DNA from: a virus
Strand: one strand, 5' to 3'
Virus record (IMG/VR): IMGVR_UViG_3300033153_008400
Coordinates: 58,744-122,743 of that record
DNA: 64,000 nt
Notes under the pieces: model-generated
Told to the model about the DNA's origin: nothing
Seen by the model: only the letters and a program-made list of their open reading frames with translations
Database searches by the model: none
Part shown: positions 30,375-37,180 of the stretch, piece after piece
How positions within the stretch are numbered: the first letter of the stretch is position 1
How the letters are laid out: every line of letters starts with the position of its first letter
Made by a program: the position numbers and the translations under genes

Positions 30375-30389
30375 GTTACCTTTGGTAAC
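30375..30389 (+). promoter_or_regulatory. Inverted repeat containing a TAnnTTTG box
   Basis: GTTACC-TTT-GGTAAC is a perfect 6-bp inverted repeat in the 45-base gap between the lysis cassette and the glycosyltransferase gene. It contains TACCTTTG (30377-30384), which matches the Bacteroidetes -7 consensus TAnnTTTG and would start RNA about 20 bases before the ATG at 30412. A clear -33 TTTG box is lacking. It may be a promoter with an overlapping operator, or a small terminator hairpin for the lysis genes (no U-run follows). Confidence 0.35.
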
Positions 30390-30411
30390 ACACACAATAA
30401 ATTAACTACAT

Positions 30412-31458
30412 ATGAAGAACGTAAAGTTTATTACTGCATGTCCTGATGATAACTATTATACATGGCAAGTCCATTTATGGTTAGAATCTTTGAAAGACTT
30501 AGATAAATCCAAAGATGCAATCGTTTTAATCTACAGACCATTGGTTAGGGAACCAAATACAAAATGGAAGAAAATTGAAGAGCTTTATCCTGAAGCAGAG
30601 TTCAATTATATTGTAGAACGTGTAGGAGAGAACATGAATACGTTGATCGGCATCTATATTCCAATTATAAGAACGTATAGTATGTGGCGTTACTTGAAAG
30701 AGAATCCCTCCCTGGGGTTAGATAATGTATTGTTCTTTTGTGATTCAGATATTTTGTTCACGAAAGATTTCAATATAGATAAATTTTTAGAAGAGGATGA
30801 TGATGTCAATTATGTATCAGATTCTGTAAGCTATATGGGAGCAGTATACTTTGACAACAAGATCAGTGAAGTACTTCCTGAGAAGAAAGAAGAATTCAAG
30901 ACTCGGGATGTTTTAGCAGAGTTGTTAAGTATCATAGGAGTTGAAAGAGAAGTTGCAGATAGAAATCAAGAACATAGTGGAGGAGTACAATATATTTTAA
31001 AGAATTCTACTCCTGATTTTTGGCAAAAGGTAATGAATGATGCTATTTTGATTAGGACGTATATGCAAAAGGTAAACAGAGAGTTTTTTCCTACTCAAGA
31101 TTTAGGATATCAAAGTTGGTGTGCTGATATGTGGTCAATTTTATGGAATTTATGGTTTGGTAACCTTGAAGTAAAAGTTGTTCCTGAATTAGATTTTAGT
31201 TGGGCATCTTGTAAGATAGACCAATTAGATAAGAAAACGATTTTTCATAATGCAGGAATTACAGGAGAGAGTATGCCACACGATGGAGGTGGAACTCATT
31301 TATGTTTTTATAAAGGAAAGTACCACAGAGGTTCTGACCCAACTAAAGATCCTGTATTAGATCAAATTATAAATAGTGAAGATTCTCAAAAATTTTGTAC
31401 TTGGTTTTATGCCAAGAAGGTAAAAGAAATTGGAGAAAAATATAAAATAGATTATTAA
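30412..31458 (+). CDS. Glycosyltransferase-like protein (GT-A type)
   Basis: A 348-residue protein with an N-terminal strand-loop start (KFITACPDDNYYTWQVHLWL), a nucleotide-sugar-binding style fold and a DxD-type motif in VLFFCDSDILF (about residues 105-115), which in GT-A enzymes binds the metal and the sugar nucleotide. A second conserved-looking region contains HSGGVQYILK and an acidic/aromatic loop with FPTQDLGYQSWCADM, plus a late TIFHNAGI segment with a His. It is likely to transfer a sugar to a phage or host acceptor. It lies 17 bases before the threonine-tract gene, which suggests that tract as a possible acceptor, though this is speculative. The donor sugar cannot be read from sequence. 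Confidence 0.6.
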   Translation: MKNVKFITACPDDNYYTWQVHLWLESLKDLDKSKDAIVLIYRPLVREPNTKWKKIEELYPEAEFNYIVERVGENMNTLIGIYIPIIRTYSMWRYLKENPSLGLDNVLFFCDSDILFTKDFNIDKFLEEDDDVNYVSDSVSYMGAVYFDNKISEVLPEKKEEFKTRDVLAELLSIIGVEREVADRNQEHSGGVQYILKNSTPDFWQKVMNDAILIRTYMQKVNREFFPTQDLGYQSWCADMWSILWNLWFGNLEVKVVPELDFSWASCKIDQLDKKTIFHNAGITGESMPHDGGGTHLCFYKGKYHRGSDPTKDPVLDQIINSEDSQKFCTWFYAKKVKEIGEKYKIDY

Positions 31459-31475
31459 CATTAAATACAATTATC

Positions 31476-31757
31476 ATGAAAAAAAGAGACCTCAAAGGGT
31501 ATGTCAGATTCGATGGATCAGGCCGAATTGTAGCAGGAAGTTTAGTACTAAGAAGAAAAATGCCTAAAGTGGGCAAGTGGCAAGAAGTCCCTTCTTATGA
31601 ATGTTGTAATACGACGACTACTACTACAGCAGCGCCTACTACGACAACGACTACTACGGCAGCTCCGACAACAACAACAACGACCACGGCAGCGCCTACG
31701 ACTACTACGACAACAACCGTAGCACCGACAACAACAACAACAACAACAGGAGCATAA
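31476..31757 (+). CDS. Threonine-tract (mucin-like) protein
   Basis: A 93-residue protein. The first ~40 residues are a basic beta-like domain (GYVRFDGSGRIVAGSLVLRR then a Trp, a Pro and CC). From about residue 46 to the end it is a low-complexity run of seven-Thr blocks separated by AAP or VAP (T7-AAP repeated). The codons in this tract mix ACA, ACT and ACG, so the protein repeat is much stricter than the DNA repeat. Such Thr-rich tails are known from tail proteins of Bacteroidetes phages and resemble O-glycosylated mucin stalks; they may be a flexible linker or a glycan acceptor. It is followed 4 bases later by the next gene. Confidence 0.7.
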   Translation: MKKRDLKGYVRFDGSGRIVAGSLVLRRKMPKVGKWQEVPSYECCNTTTTTTAAPTTTTTTTAAPTTTTTTTAAPTTTTTTTVAPTTTTTTTGA

Positions 31758-31761
31758 TAGT

Positions 31762-32172
31762 ATGAATAATATATTTCCAAAAGGCATGATTAAACAAGAA
31801 TTGACTTGTGAAATAATAGCCTCAAAATTATCGATTTTTTATGAGCAAATTCATTTGCTTCATTTACAGACTTCTTCTTATGCTGAGCATATGGCCTTAG
31901 GTGGTTTATATGAATATATAGGAGGATTTAAAGATGATACTTTGGAAAAAATTATGGGATACAAAAGTGTAAGACTCAAAGCATTTGATTTAGGAGGTAC
32001 TCTTAAAGAGTACTCTCCTGGATTAAGTATTGAGCTTGTACAGGAATTAAAGGATTTTGCATATGATTTACAATTATATGCAGGAGAATATAATATGCCT
32101 GATATTGAGAATACAGCACAGGAATTATCTGGTCAAGCAGCTAAAACATTGTATCTTTTAACTTTGAAATAA
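31762..32172 (+). CDS. Helical, possibly ferritin/Dps-like protein
   Basis: A 136-residue helical protein. The segment with QIHLLHLQTSSYAEHMALGG followed by an acidic helix has the spacing of a Dps/ferritin-like four-helix bundle (H-x-x-H-L-Q-T...E-H), and similar small proteins occur in other Bacteroidetes phages. I cannot see the full set of iron ligands, so iron storage is not claimed. It starts 4 bases after the previous stop and is followed at once by a GTG-started gene. Confidence 0.45.
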   Translation: MNNIFPKGMIKQELTCEIIASKLSIFYEQIHLLHLQTSSYAEHMALGGLYEYIGGFKDDTLEKIMGYKSVRLKAFDLGGTLKEYSPGLSIELVQELKDFAYDLQLYAGEYNMPDIENTAQELSGQAAKTLYLLTLK

Positions 32173-32454
32173 GTGGAAACTCTCAGGAAATTCTTTCCTT
32201 CGATATTATCTGAGAATGAAGCAACATATTTTGCTCAATTAGAAGGTATAGTTGGTTCTGTAGATGAACTTAGTTCTTTACAGATAACGCGAACTTCAGA
32301 TTCTTATGCTTTTAGGATAGCTCCAAGTCATCCTAAGTATAATAATTTGTTGATAGAAGAATTATTGAAGTATCATAATTTATTTAAAATTAGATTGGAT
32401 ATGTCTAAAAGCATAAAAACATCTGGTACTATTGTATTTAAAATAAGTTTATAA
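32173..32454 (+). CDS. Small protein of unknown function, GTG start
   Basis: A 93-residue protein that begins with GTG immediately after the TAA of the previous gene (no gap). It has a mixed alpha/beta composition with one hydrophobic helix near residues 50-60 and ends KISL. I recognise no family. Given the tight spacing it is translated from the same message as its upstream neighbours, and it is the last gene before a hairpin on the opposite strand. Confidence 0.5.
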   Translation: METLRKFFPSILSENEATYFAQLEGIVGSVDELSSLQITRTSDSYAFRIAPSHPKYNNLLIEELLKYHNLFKIRLDMSKSIKTSGTIVFKISL

Positions 32455-32469
32455 CTAAAAAAGTTATTA

Positions 32470-32553
32470 AAAAAGAAAGAGCCTATCAGTTAGATGATAG
32501 GCCCTTACATGGCAGAATTCATAAAGTACTAGTTTAATATTCGAGTTTATTCT
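32470..32553 (-). ncRNA. Candidate small leftward RNA
   Basis: The stretch lies between a leftward TATGTTTG box (32561-32568) and a hairpin followed by a U-rich run on the minus strand (stem 32481-32502). If that box is a promoter, it would make an RNA of about 85 nt. Nothing on the minus strand is open for more than a few codons here. This is a hand-derived inference; no transcript has been shown. Confidence 0.3.
32481..32502 (-). terminator. Hairpin with U-rich 3' flank on the minus strand
   Basis: GCCTATCA and TGATAGGC are perfectly complementary (8 bp) with a 6-base loop. Read leftward, the stem is followed by TCTTTCTTTTTT, a good intrinsic terminator tail; read rightward it is followed by CCTTACATGG, a poor one. 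It therefore looks like a terminator for leftward transcription even though the genes on both sides point right. Confidence 0.5.
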
Positions 32554-32560
32554 CGCTTTA

Positions 32561-32568
32561 CAAACATA
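32561..32568 (-). promoter_or_regulatory. Leftward TAnnTTTG promoter-like box
   Basis: On the minus strand this reads TATGTTTG, matching the Bacteroidetes -7 consensus. A partial TTAG lies about 17-20 bases upstream instead of the usual TTTG at -33. It is back-to-back with a rightward box at 32617-32624, giving a divergent arrangement. Confidence 0.35.
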
Positions 32569-32616
32569 CAAAATTAATTCTAACTAAAAAAATTAGTAAT
32601 TTTATATATTTTTCAC

Positions 32617-32624
32617 TAAATTTG
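32617..32624 (+). promoter_or_regulatory. Rightward TAnnTTTG promoter-like box
   Basis: TAAATTTG matches the Bacteroidetes -7 consensus and lies 25 bases before the ATG at 32650, giving a short leader. The upstream sequence is A/T-rich with no perfect -33 TTTG. It follows a 195-base gap, so a promoter is expected here. Confidence 0.45.
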
Positions 32625-32649
32625 TGAGTAACATTTAAAAACTACATTT

Positions 32650-32943
32650 ATGACAGCAGAAAAAGATAAAAAAGCACCTATCAAATTAAAAGCAAAACCA
32701 GTATATGATCCAGCTAAGAAATACACTTGGCCTAAGGATGCAATATTTGAATTAACAGGAGATCAATTTGGTCTTTGGTTAAATTCTGTAAGGAATAAAG
32801 TAACATCTAAAGAAGCTATGAATTATAGAATAGCTTTTGAAGCAAATAATGTTATTGAAGGTATAATGGCTAAAGGCGTTGAAGCTGGTGTCATTACAGA
32901 AATGGAACAATCTCAACAAAATGGCAAAGAAAACAACTCATAA
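32650..32943 (+). CDS. Small conserved-looking phage protein, unknown
   Basis: A 97-residue protein with a Lys-rich N-terminus (KDKKAPIKLKAKPVYDPAKK), a central helix with Trp (FGLWLNSVRNKV) and an acidic/Gln-rich tail. The lysine-rich start and acid tail suggest nucleic-acid or virion binding, but this is only composition. It has its own promoter-like box upstream and its last 23 bases overlap the next small gene. Confidence 0.5.
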   Translation: MTAEKDKKAPIKLKAKPVYDPAKKYTWPKDAIFELTGDQFGLWLNSVRNKVTSKEAMNYRIAFEANNVIEGIMAKGVEAGVITEMEQSQQNGKENNS

Positions 32944-33040
32944 AAAAGCACCAAAGGTACATATTCAAAAAGGTCCTTCCCGTAATTATATGCGAGAGGC
33001 AGATCAAATGAAACCTTCTCAAAAGAGAAATAAAACATAA
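32921..33040 (+). CDS. Very small basic protein (39 aa)
   Basis: ATG at 32921 opens a 39-codon frame ending TAA at 33038-33040. The product is strongly basic (MAKKTTHKKAPKVHIQKG at the start, more Lys/Arg after), with no hydrophobic segment. The frame overlaps the end of the previous gene by 23 bases in a different frame. It ends 31 bases before the terminator hairpin at the arm junction, which fits a last gene of the operon. Small basic proteins like this may bind DNA or RNA; function unknown. Confidence 0.5.
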   Translation: MAKKTTHKKAPKVHIQKGPSRNYMREADQMKPSQKRNKT

Positions 33041-33070
33041 TCATGCATACTTGGTACTCTGTGAAAGTAG

Positions 33071-33104
33071 AGGGGCCTCTTATTAATTTAAGAGGCCTTT
33101 TGTG
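33071..33104 (+). terminator. Intrinsic terminator at the convergent arm junction
   Basis: GGCCTCTTA (33074-33082) and TAAGAGGCC (33089-33097) pair perfectly over 9 bp with a 6-base loop, and the stem can be extended by wobble pairs to 33071/33100. It is followed by TTTTGTGTGTT. It lies between the last rightward gene (ending 33040) and the last leftward gene (ending 33107), so it closes the rightward operon. On the minus strand the flank is not U-rich, but the hairpin may still slow leftward transcription. Confidence 0.8.
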
Positions 33105-33106
33105 TG

Positions 33107-33595
33107 TTATTTGATAACGATAAAGTTCTTTCCTGCACCTTTAAAGTATGTTATTCCTTTATTTAGTTTCTCAGATATACCCCGAGCTAATTCTATTTCA
33201 GGTCCTCTGTTTGTATCATCTACTATGATAGGTACAGATGTATCGAACAGGTGTATATTATATAAGAATCCTTCACGACCTATGTTCCCAGGAGGACCAT
33301 CTACCAGAATCATGTCATATTTTACACCTTTGAGTGCAGCTCTTATTGCTATTAACGAATACCATTTATAATTACGATAAGTTTGTATTGGAGCATATAT
33401 GTAATTAGAGTCTTCTACATGATTTAACCATCCTTTGTTATGTTCTATTGAATATACTTTCCACTTTTTGATTAATTCAGTTGTTCCTGTACCACTACCT
33501 AATTCCAATATGGTTTTACCTTCTTCTAAGTTATCAACAATCCATTTGTATAGTTCAGTGGATATTGCCCACCCATTTAAATTTTTTTCATTCAT
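33107..33595 (-). CDS. Class I SAM-dependent methyltransferase-like protein
   Basis: A 162-residue protein with a clear Rossmann SAM-binding start: ILELGSGTGTTE (motif I, about residues 29-40), then a strand with an acidic end, and a VKYDMILVDGPPG segment (motif IV-like, about 92-104). It is short for a full methyltransferase but contains the core fold. It is the last gene of the leftward arm, in a cluster with sugar-modifying enzymes, so a sugar or glycan O-/N-methyltransferase is the best guess. The substrate cannot be read from sequence. Confidence 0.6.
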   Translation of the reverse strand: MNEKNLNGWAISTELYKWIVDNLEEGKTILELGSGTGTTELIKKWKVYSIEHNKGWLNHVEDSNYIYAPIQTYRNYKWYSLIAIRAALKGVKYDMILVDGPPGNIGREGFLYNIHLFDTSVPIIVDDTNRGPEIELARGISEKLNKGITYFKGAGKNFIVIK

Positions 33596-33601
33596 AATTG
33601 T

Positions 33602-34225
33602 TTATATGTGTTGGTTAAGGACTTTGAATTTTTCAATCCAACCAAATCCTTTTTTGTTATAATGTAAGTCACTGTGAAATGCATTTAAGCAAAATTCAGA
33701 AAAGTAAGTGTGTTTTATTTGTGATTTGAATGCTAATAATCGTGTTTTCTTTTCAACATAAAAATCATTAATTTCTACGGCTAAGTTAGGAACCCACATT
33801 GTATCAGCAGATGGAGTAAAGTATTCATATAAATTATACTTAGATACCCTAGAGAGCGAACGACCTAAATTACTAACTTTAACATGGAAGAAATGATTAT
33901 CTTCTCTACAGGGGATAAATATTGCATCATACTGTTGTAAATTATATTCTTTTTCTAATTTATAGACAGCTATGTCTTGTTTAAATTTATTAGGTTCTAG
34001 TCCTTCGATATAGATTATGTTTACATTTTCAACATCTTTCCAAAAAGCTATCACTTCTTCATACCTAGTCTTATTCTTAGTCAAATCTAAGTCACCTCCA
34101 AAGCTGAATACATAGATATCAAATACAGTAGATTTAAATTTTAAAATAGTTCCACTCATTGAGTATTCTATATCGTCTGGATGTGGACTCAGACACATAA
34201 CACGATCATTATTTAAGAATTTCAT
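33602..34225 (-). CDS. PIG-L/LmbE-family deacetylase
   Basis: A 207-residue protein with the family signature near its N-terminus: MCLSPHPDDIEYSMSG (His15-Pro-Asp-Asp18), and the second metal-binding region REDNHFFH, in which the usual H-x-D-H-x-x-H has the form D-N-H-F-F-H. PIG-L enzymes are zinc hydrolases that remove N-acetyl groups from N-acetylglucosamine-type sugars in glycolipids, antibiotics or capsules. In this phage it lies between a methyltransferase and an acyltransferase gene and overlaps the latter by 4 bases, so it probably removes an acetyl group during assembly of a modified sugar. Confidence 0.75.
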   Translation of the reverse strand: MKFLNNDRVMCLSPHPDDIEYSMSGTILKFKSTVFDIYVFSFGGDLDLTKNKTRYEEVIAFWKDVENVNIIYIEGLEPNKFKQDIAVYKLEKEYNLQQYDAIFIPCREDNHFFHVKVSNLGRSLSRVSKYNLYEYFTPSADTMWVPNLAVEINDFYVEKKTRLLAFKSQIKHTYFSEFCLNAFHSDLHYNKKGFGWIEKFKVLNQHI

Positions 34226-35082
34226 ATACTTGGCATTGATTTGAATAATTTTCCAGTATAAAATTTAATACCATTCCTACGTAAGAAATCACGTAAATCT
34301 TCTGTTATTGGGTTTTGTTCACCATATATCTTCATATCATTTAAATCATAAATGATTATTGATTCAGGTAATCCTAATTCTATTCTATTTTTAAGTGGAT
34401 TATATCCTAAAAATTTTACACCTTTAATTCCTTTTGCAGGGCATAAAACATCATACCATCTTTTTAAAATAGGAAGTAATAATTCTGCTCTTTCTTTAGG
34501 AAGCAATACTTTTTTAGGATACATGTTTTTCCTAATGACTTTACAAGGTACTCCTGCAGCCAATGATCCAGAGGGTATATCTTTAGTAATTATGCTACCA
34601 ATACCTATTACAGTATTATTACCAATGGTAGTATTAGGTAAGACAATACATCTGGCTGGTAACCATACATTATCTTCTATAGTAACAGGACCAAAATCAG
34701 CAGGAAATCCTTGTAGGATATCCAACCATGCTCCGTGTGTCCAGATCATGACACCGTCGCCTATACCAACATCATTCCCTATTTTAACAGGGCTATTTGG
34801 GTTTATTACGGTATTCTCAAAAATACCAACATGGTCTCCTATTTCAACAGTAGCCTCTGGATTCTTATGACCACCTCTACCAACTTCAACGTTCTTTCCC
34901 ATATATAAGTAATCACCTGCTGTAAATGTTTGACAATTTATTGTACAACCATCTTTGATAACACAACAATCTCCTAGTCTGAATGTACCTTTGACATTAA
35001 TCTTAACATTATTTCCTATTACGCAGTTTTTACCATAAAGGATTTTATCTGCATTTATCATTGCGTTTTTATGTATGCTCAT
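34222..35082 (-). CDS. Left-handed beta-helix O-acyltransferase
   Basis: A 286-residue protein dominated by hexapeptide repeats ([LIV]-G-x-x-x-x) from about residue 15 to 185, the hallmark of LbH acyltransferases (maltose/galactoside acetyltransferase, CapG, Lpx types). WTHGAWLDILQGFP (about residues 113-126) has the catalytic-type His (His115) used by O-acetyltransferases. The C-terminal ~100 residues lie outside the helix. The enzyme is expected to move an acetyl or other acyl group from acyl-CoA to a sugar hydroxyl. It overlaps the PIG-L gene by 4 and the glycosyltransferase gene by 14 bases. Confidence 0.8.
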   Translation of the reverse strand: MSIHKNAMINADKILYGKNCVIGNNVKINVKGTFRLGDCCVIKDGCTINCQTFTAGDYLYMGKNVEVGRGGHKNPEATVEIGDHVGIFENTVINPNSPVKIGNDVGIGDGVMIWTHGAWLDILQGFPADFGPVTIEDNVWLPARCIVLPNTTIGNNTVIGIGSIITKDIPSGSLAAGVPCKVIRKNMYPKKVLLPKERAELLLPILKRWYDVLCPAKGIKGVKFLGYNPLKNRIELGLPESIIIYDLNDMKIYGEQNPITEDLRDFLRRNGIKFYTGKLFKSMPSI

Positions 35083-35881
35083 TTGATTGATTTTTATTAT
35101 AAGTTATTATTTCTTCTTGTATATCATCTACATATTGACAAGTATTGAACCAATGACTACCCGTTCTTTTTCTTAGATTAATATATTTTTTACTTAGATG
35201 TTCAGTAAGTGAATTTTCTATATCATTCAGTGGTATTACCTTAGTTAAGAATTTAGTACAATATGCTTCAGTCATAGCAGTACATTTGATATTGTAGCCA
35301 TTAACTAATTTAGGAATAGCATTGAATCCCTCTTCAATTAATAATTTAAGTTGCTCCTGGGAGATGATCAAAGATGACTGATGTAGATTCTTGGGTTCCA
35401 TAAAGTCTTCCCCATTTATTGTTACTATCTTGCCTAGACCTCTGTAAGATGCGTGGAAGGCTGGTAGTAATTTCCTGCCTTTGTCTTCCTCATAGGTGAG
35501 GTTTCCAATAATGTAACCATCTAGTTTATTTTCGCCATAGCTATATTTGACAAACTGTTTAAAATTCTTTTCATTGAAAGCTATATCGTCTTCTAAATGT
35601 ATGAATATATCATAGTCATTGACTTTAGATAGCATATCTGCTCTATATAACCATATAAATTCGGGTTCTGGTTGCCAGCCATTGGCCCACACGGAATTAC
35701 TGAAGACCTTGGGCTTGATTATGACGCTGACGACGAGTTCAGTGTCCAAATTGAGTGCTTCTGTAGTATAAATGATGACATCTAAGTCTAAATCAAAGGA
35801 TTTTAAGTTATTTAATATTTTATTTACATGTCTAACTTTCTTATTGCCTTCATAATTTGTTATATATACTAATCCTTTCAT
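35069..35881 (-). CDS. Glycosyltransferase-like protein
   Basis: A 270-residue protein with a GT-A-type layout: an N-terminal strand (MKGLVYITNYEGNKKV), an acceptor/donor region, and the metal-binding type motif FIHLEDDIAF (about residues 93-102) in place of a classical DxD. Later, a conserved-looking HASYRG segment and a TEAYCTKFL helix are visible. It shares short overlaps with both neighbours, so it belongs to the sugar island. The donor and acceptor are unknown; the second glycosyltransferase two genes upstream suggests that at least two sugars are added. Confidence 0.6.
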   Translation of the reverse strand: MKGLVYITNYEGNKKVRHVNKILNNLKSFDLDLDVIIYTTEALNLDTELVVSVIIKPKVFSNSVWANGWQPEPEFIWLYRADMLSKVNDYDIFIHLEDDIAFNEKNFKQFVKYSYGENKLDGYIIGNLTYEEDKGRKLLPAFHASYRGLGKIVTINGEDFMEPKNLHQSSLIISQEQLKLLIEEGFNAIPKLVNGYNIKCTAMTEAYCTKFLTKVIPLNDIENSLTEHLSKKYINLRKRTGSHWFNTCQYVDDIQEEIITYNKNQSNEHT

Positions 35882-36420
35882 TTTTTTACTAATATGGTTA
35901 GACCATTATTATTTGTGAATCTTTCTTTAATACTCCATTCAGGATTATCTTCCATAAATTCTTCAATAGCTGGCCATAGTCCTAATCTGGAAAGTCCATC
36001 ATATGATTCACCTATATAAGCATATGTAGTAGTATCATGAAAAATAAGATATTTACTTACTTTTGGAGCATGTAGTTTAAGTTCTACAGATAGTTGATCA
36101 TAATTATGAAGAGTATCAATAAACAATAATTCAGTAGGGTCTATCTCTATTTCTAAGGTATTACCTATTATAAATTGAAAATTTGTATAATTTTCTTCTA
36201 AAGCTTGTTTTTGAAGAGGTTTCCAATCACAATTTCTTATATCATATGATATTAATGTATAAGGATGTCCAGCCAGTAAAGCATATGTAGAAACAATTCC
36301 TCTAACTCCCATTTCTGTTACATGTCTACATTTTTTAGCATATCTTTTCAGAATAGGTAAGTGTTCGTTTATGTCTGAGGGTTTATCCCACAGTTCTTGA
36401 TATTTATTTTCTATGTTCAT
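35878..36420 (-). CDS. SAM-dependent methyltransferase / CmcI-like protein
   Basis: A 180-residue protein with an adapted Rossmann motif I (HVTEMGVRGIVSTYALL, about residues 33-49), an acidic strand end in ISYDIRNCDW, a LLFIDTLHNYDQL segment resembling the FIDADHSY motif of the Methyltransf_24/CmcI group, and LIFHDTTTYAYIG. These features mark small-molecule or sugar O-methyltransferases. It sits inside the sugar-modification island between two glycosyltransferase genes and overlaps both (4 and 17 bases). Confidence 0.6.
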   Translation of the reverse strand: MNIENKYQELWDKPSDINEHLPILKRYAKKCRHVTEMGVRGIVSTYALLAGHPYTLISYDIRNCDWKPLQKQALEENYTNFQFIIGNTLEIEIDPTELLFIDTLHNYDQLSVELKLHAPKVSKYLIFHDTTTYAYIGESYDGLSRLGLWPAIEEFMEDNPEWSIKERFTNNNGLTILVKK

Positions 36421-37180
36421 TACAATAATCTTTAAGTTGTTGTTGATAATCTATATCCCAGTGAGGATTTAGTACAATGTTACCTGTAGGAATGTTTCCT
36501 TTAACACGTTCACTTTCTATGTGCTCAGAATTCCTTACTACAATATTAGGTCTTGTATCGTTGTCTTTGCCTAAGCCTGATTGATGATAGGACCTATTTG
36601 CCCAGTAATAGAACCAACTTACTTCATCATCTGGAGGGAATGCTCGAACAACTTTTTCATCACCCAGAGCTCTGATGGATACAACCAATACCATGTCTCC
36701 ACCTGCATTCATGAGTGGACTCTTTCCGATGGCTTCCCATGCCCCTTTGGAGTACACTATACCTGAATTACCTATAGTCATTATCTTAGATATTTTCTTA
36801 TTGTTATAAGCTACTCCTCGGTTCCAATGTAATAAGTTAGTGTCCTTCTTCCAATACTTAACTACATTCTGTAAGTGGTTAGGCATAGCTATGTCATCAT
36901 CATCCCACACAGCTATTAGCGGCCCTTTACAGAGTTCTATAGCATAGTTCTCTTTCTCACCTATCAGTGGAAAGGTATCATCAAGGTTATATATCTTTAC
37001 TTGAGGATGACTAAATTTTAATTTTTGTAGTGGATAGTCATTTACAATGATGAGTTCACACTTATCAGCAGGATAGTCCTGGATAAGAAAACTATGGAGA
37101 GCCTCTTCTAATGTAGGGACTCTGCCGTGCGTGATGCACTTGCATGAAATCATAGGATATTCTTTATCTTTATCATACAT
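36404..37180 (-). CDS. Family 2-type glycosyltransferase
   Basis: A 258-residue protein starting with a typical GT2 core: MISCKCITHGRVPTLEEAL, then ELIIVNDYP (nucleotide-binding strand, about residues 43-51) and LIAVWDDDDIAMP (metal-binding DDDD, about 88-100). A later segment with SGIVYSKGAWEAIG is the acceptor-side strand. The length is near the minimum for a soluble GT2. It likely transfers a sugar from a UDP/GDP-sugar onto the glycan made by the island. It is the first gene of the island and follows the homing endonuclease by an 8-base overlap. Confidence 0.75.
   Translation of the reverse strand: MYDKDKEYPMISCKCITHGRVPTLEEALHSFLIQDYPADKCELIIVNDYPLQKLKFSHPQVKIYNLDDTFPLIGEKENYAIELCKGPLIAVWDDDDIAMPNHLQNVVKYWKKDTNLLHWNRGVAYNNKKISKIMTIGNSGIVYSKGAWEAIGKSPLMNAGGDMVLVVSIRALGDEKVVRAFPPDDEVSWFYYWANRSYHQSGLGKDNDTRPNIVVRNSEHIESERVKGNIPTGNIVLNPHWDIDYQQQLKDYCNEHRK

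Noticed and set aside
31606-31757. Possible CRISPR array or microsatellite
   Set aside because: The repeat is only in the protein; DNA units are not identical and there are no spacers.
31548-31787. Cys/Arg-rich and Val-rich minus-strand frames across the Thr tract
   Set aside because: They result from reading the ACN repeats in reverse; low complexity and opposite the operon direction.
32481-32570. tRNA-like or tmRNA-like fold in the 32.5-kb gap
   Set aside because: Only the 8-bp terminator stem is strong; no acceptor, D or T arm pairing could be built.
34352-34870. Open frame of over 170 codons on the plus strand inside the acyltransferase gene
   Set aside because: It lies opposite a clear hexapeptide-repeat enzyme; the complement of its repeated codons stays open by chance.
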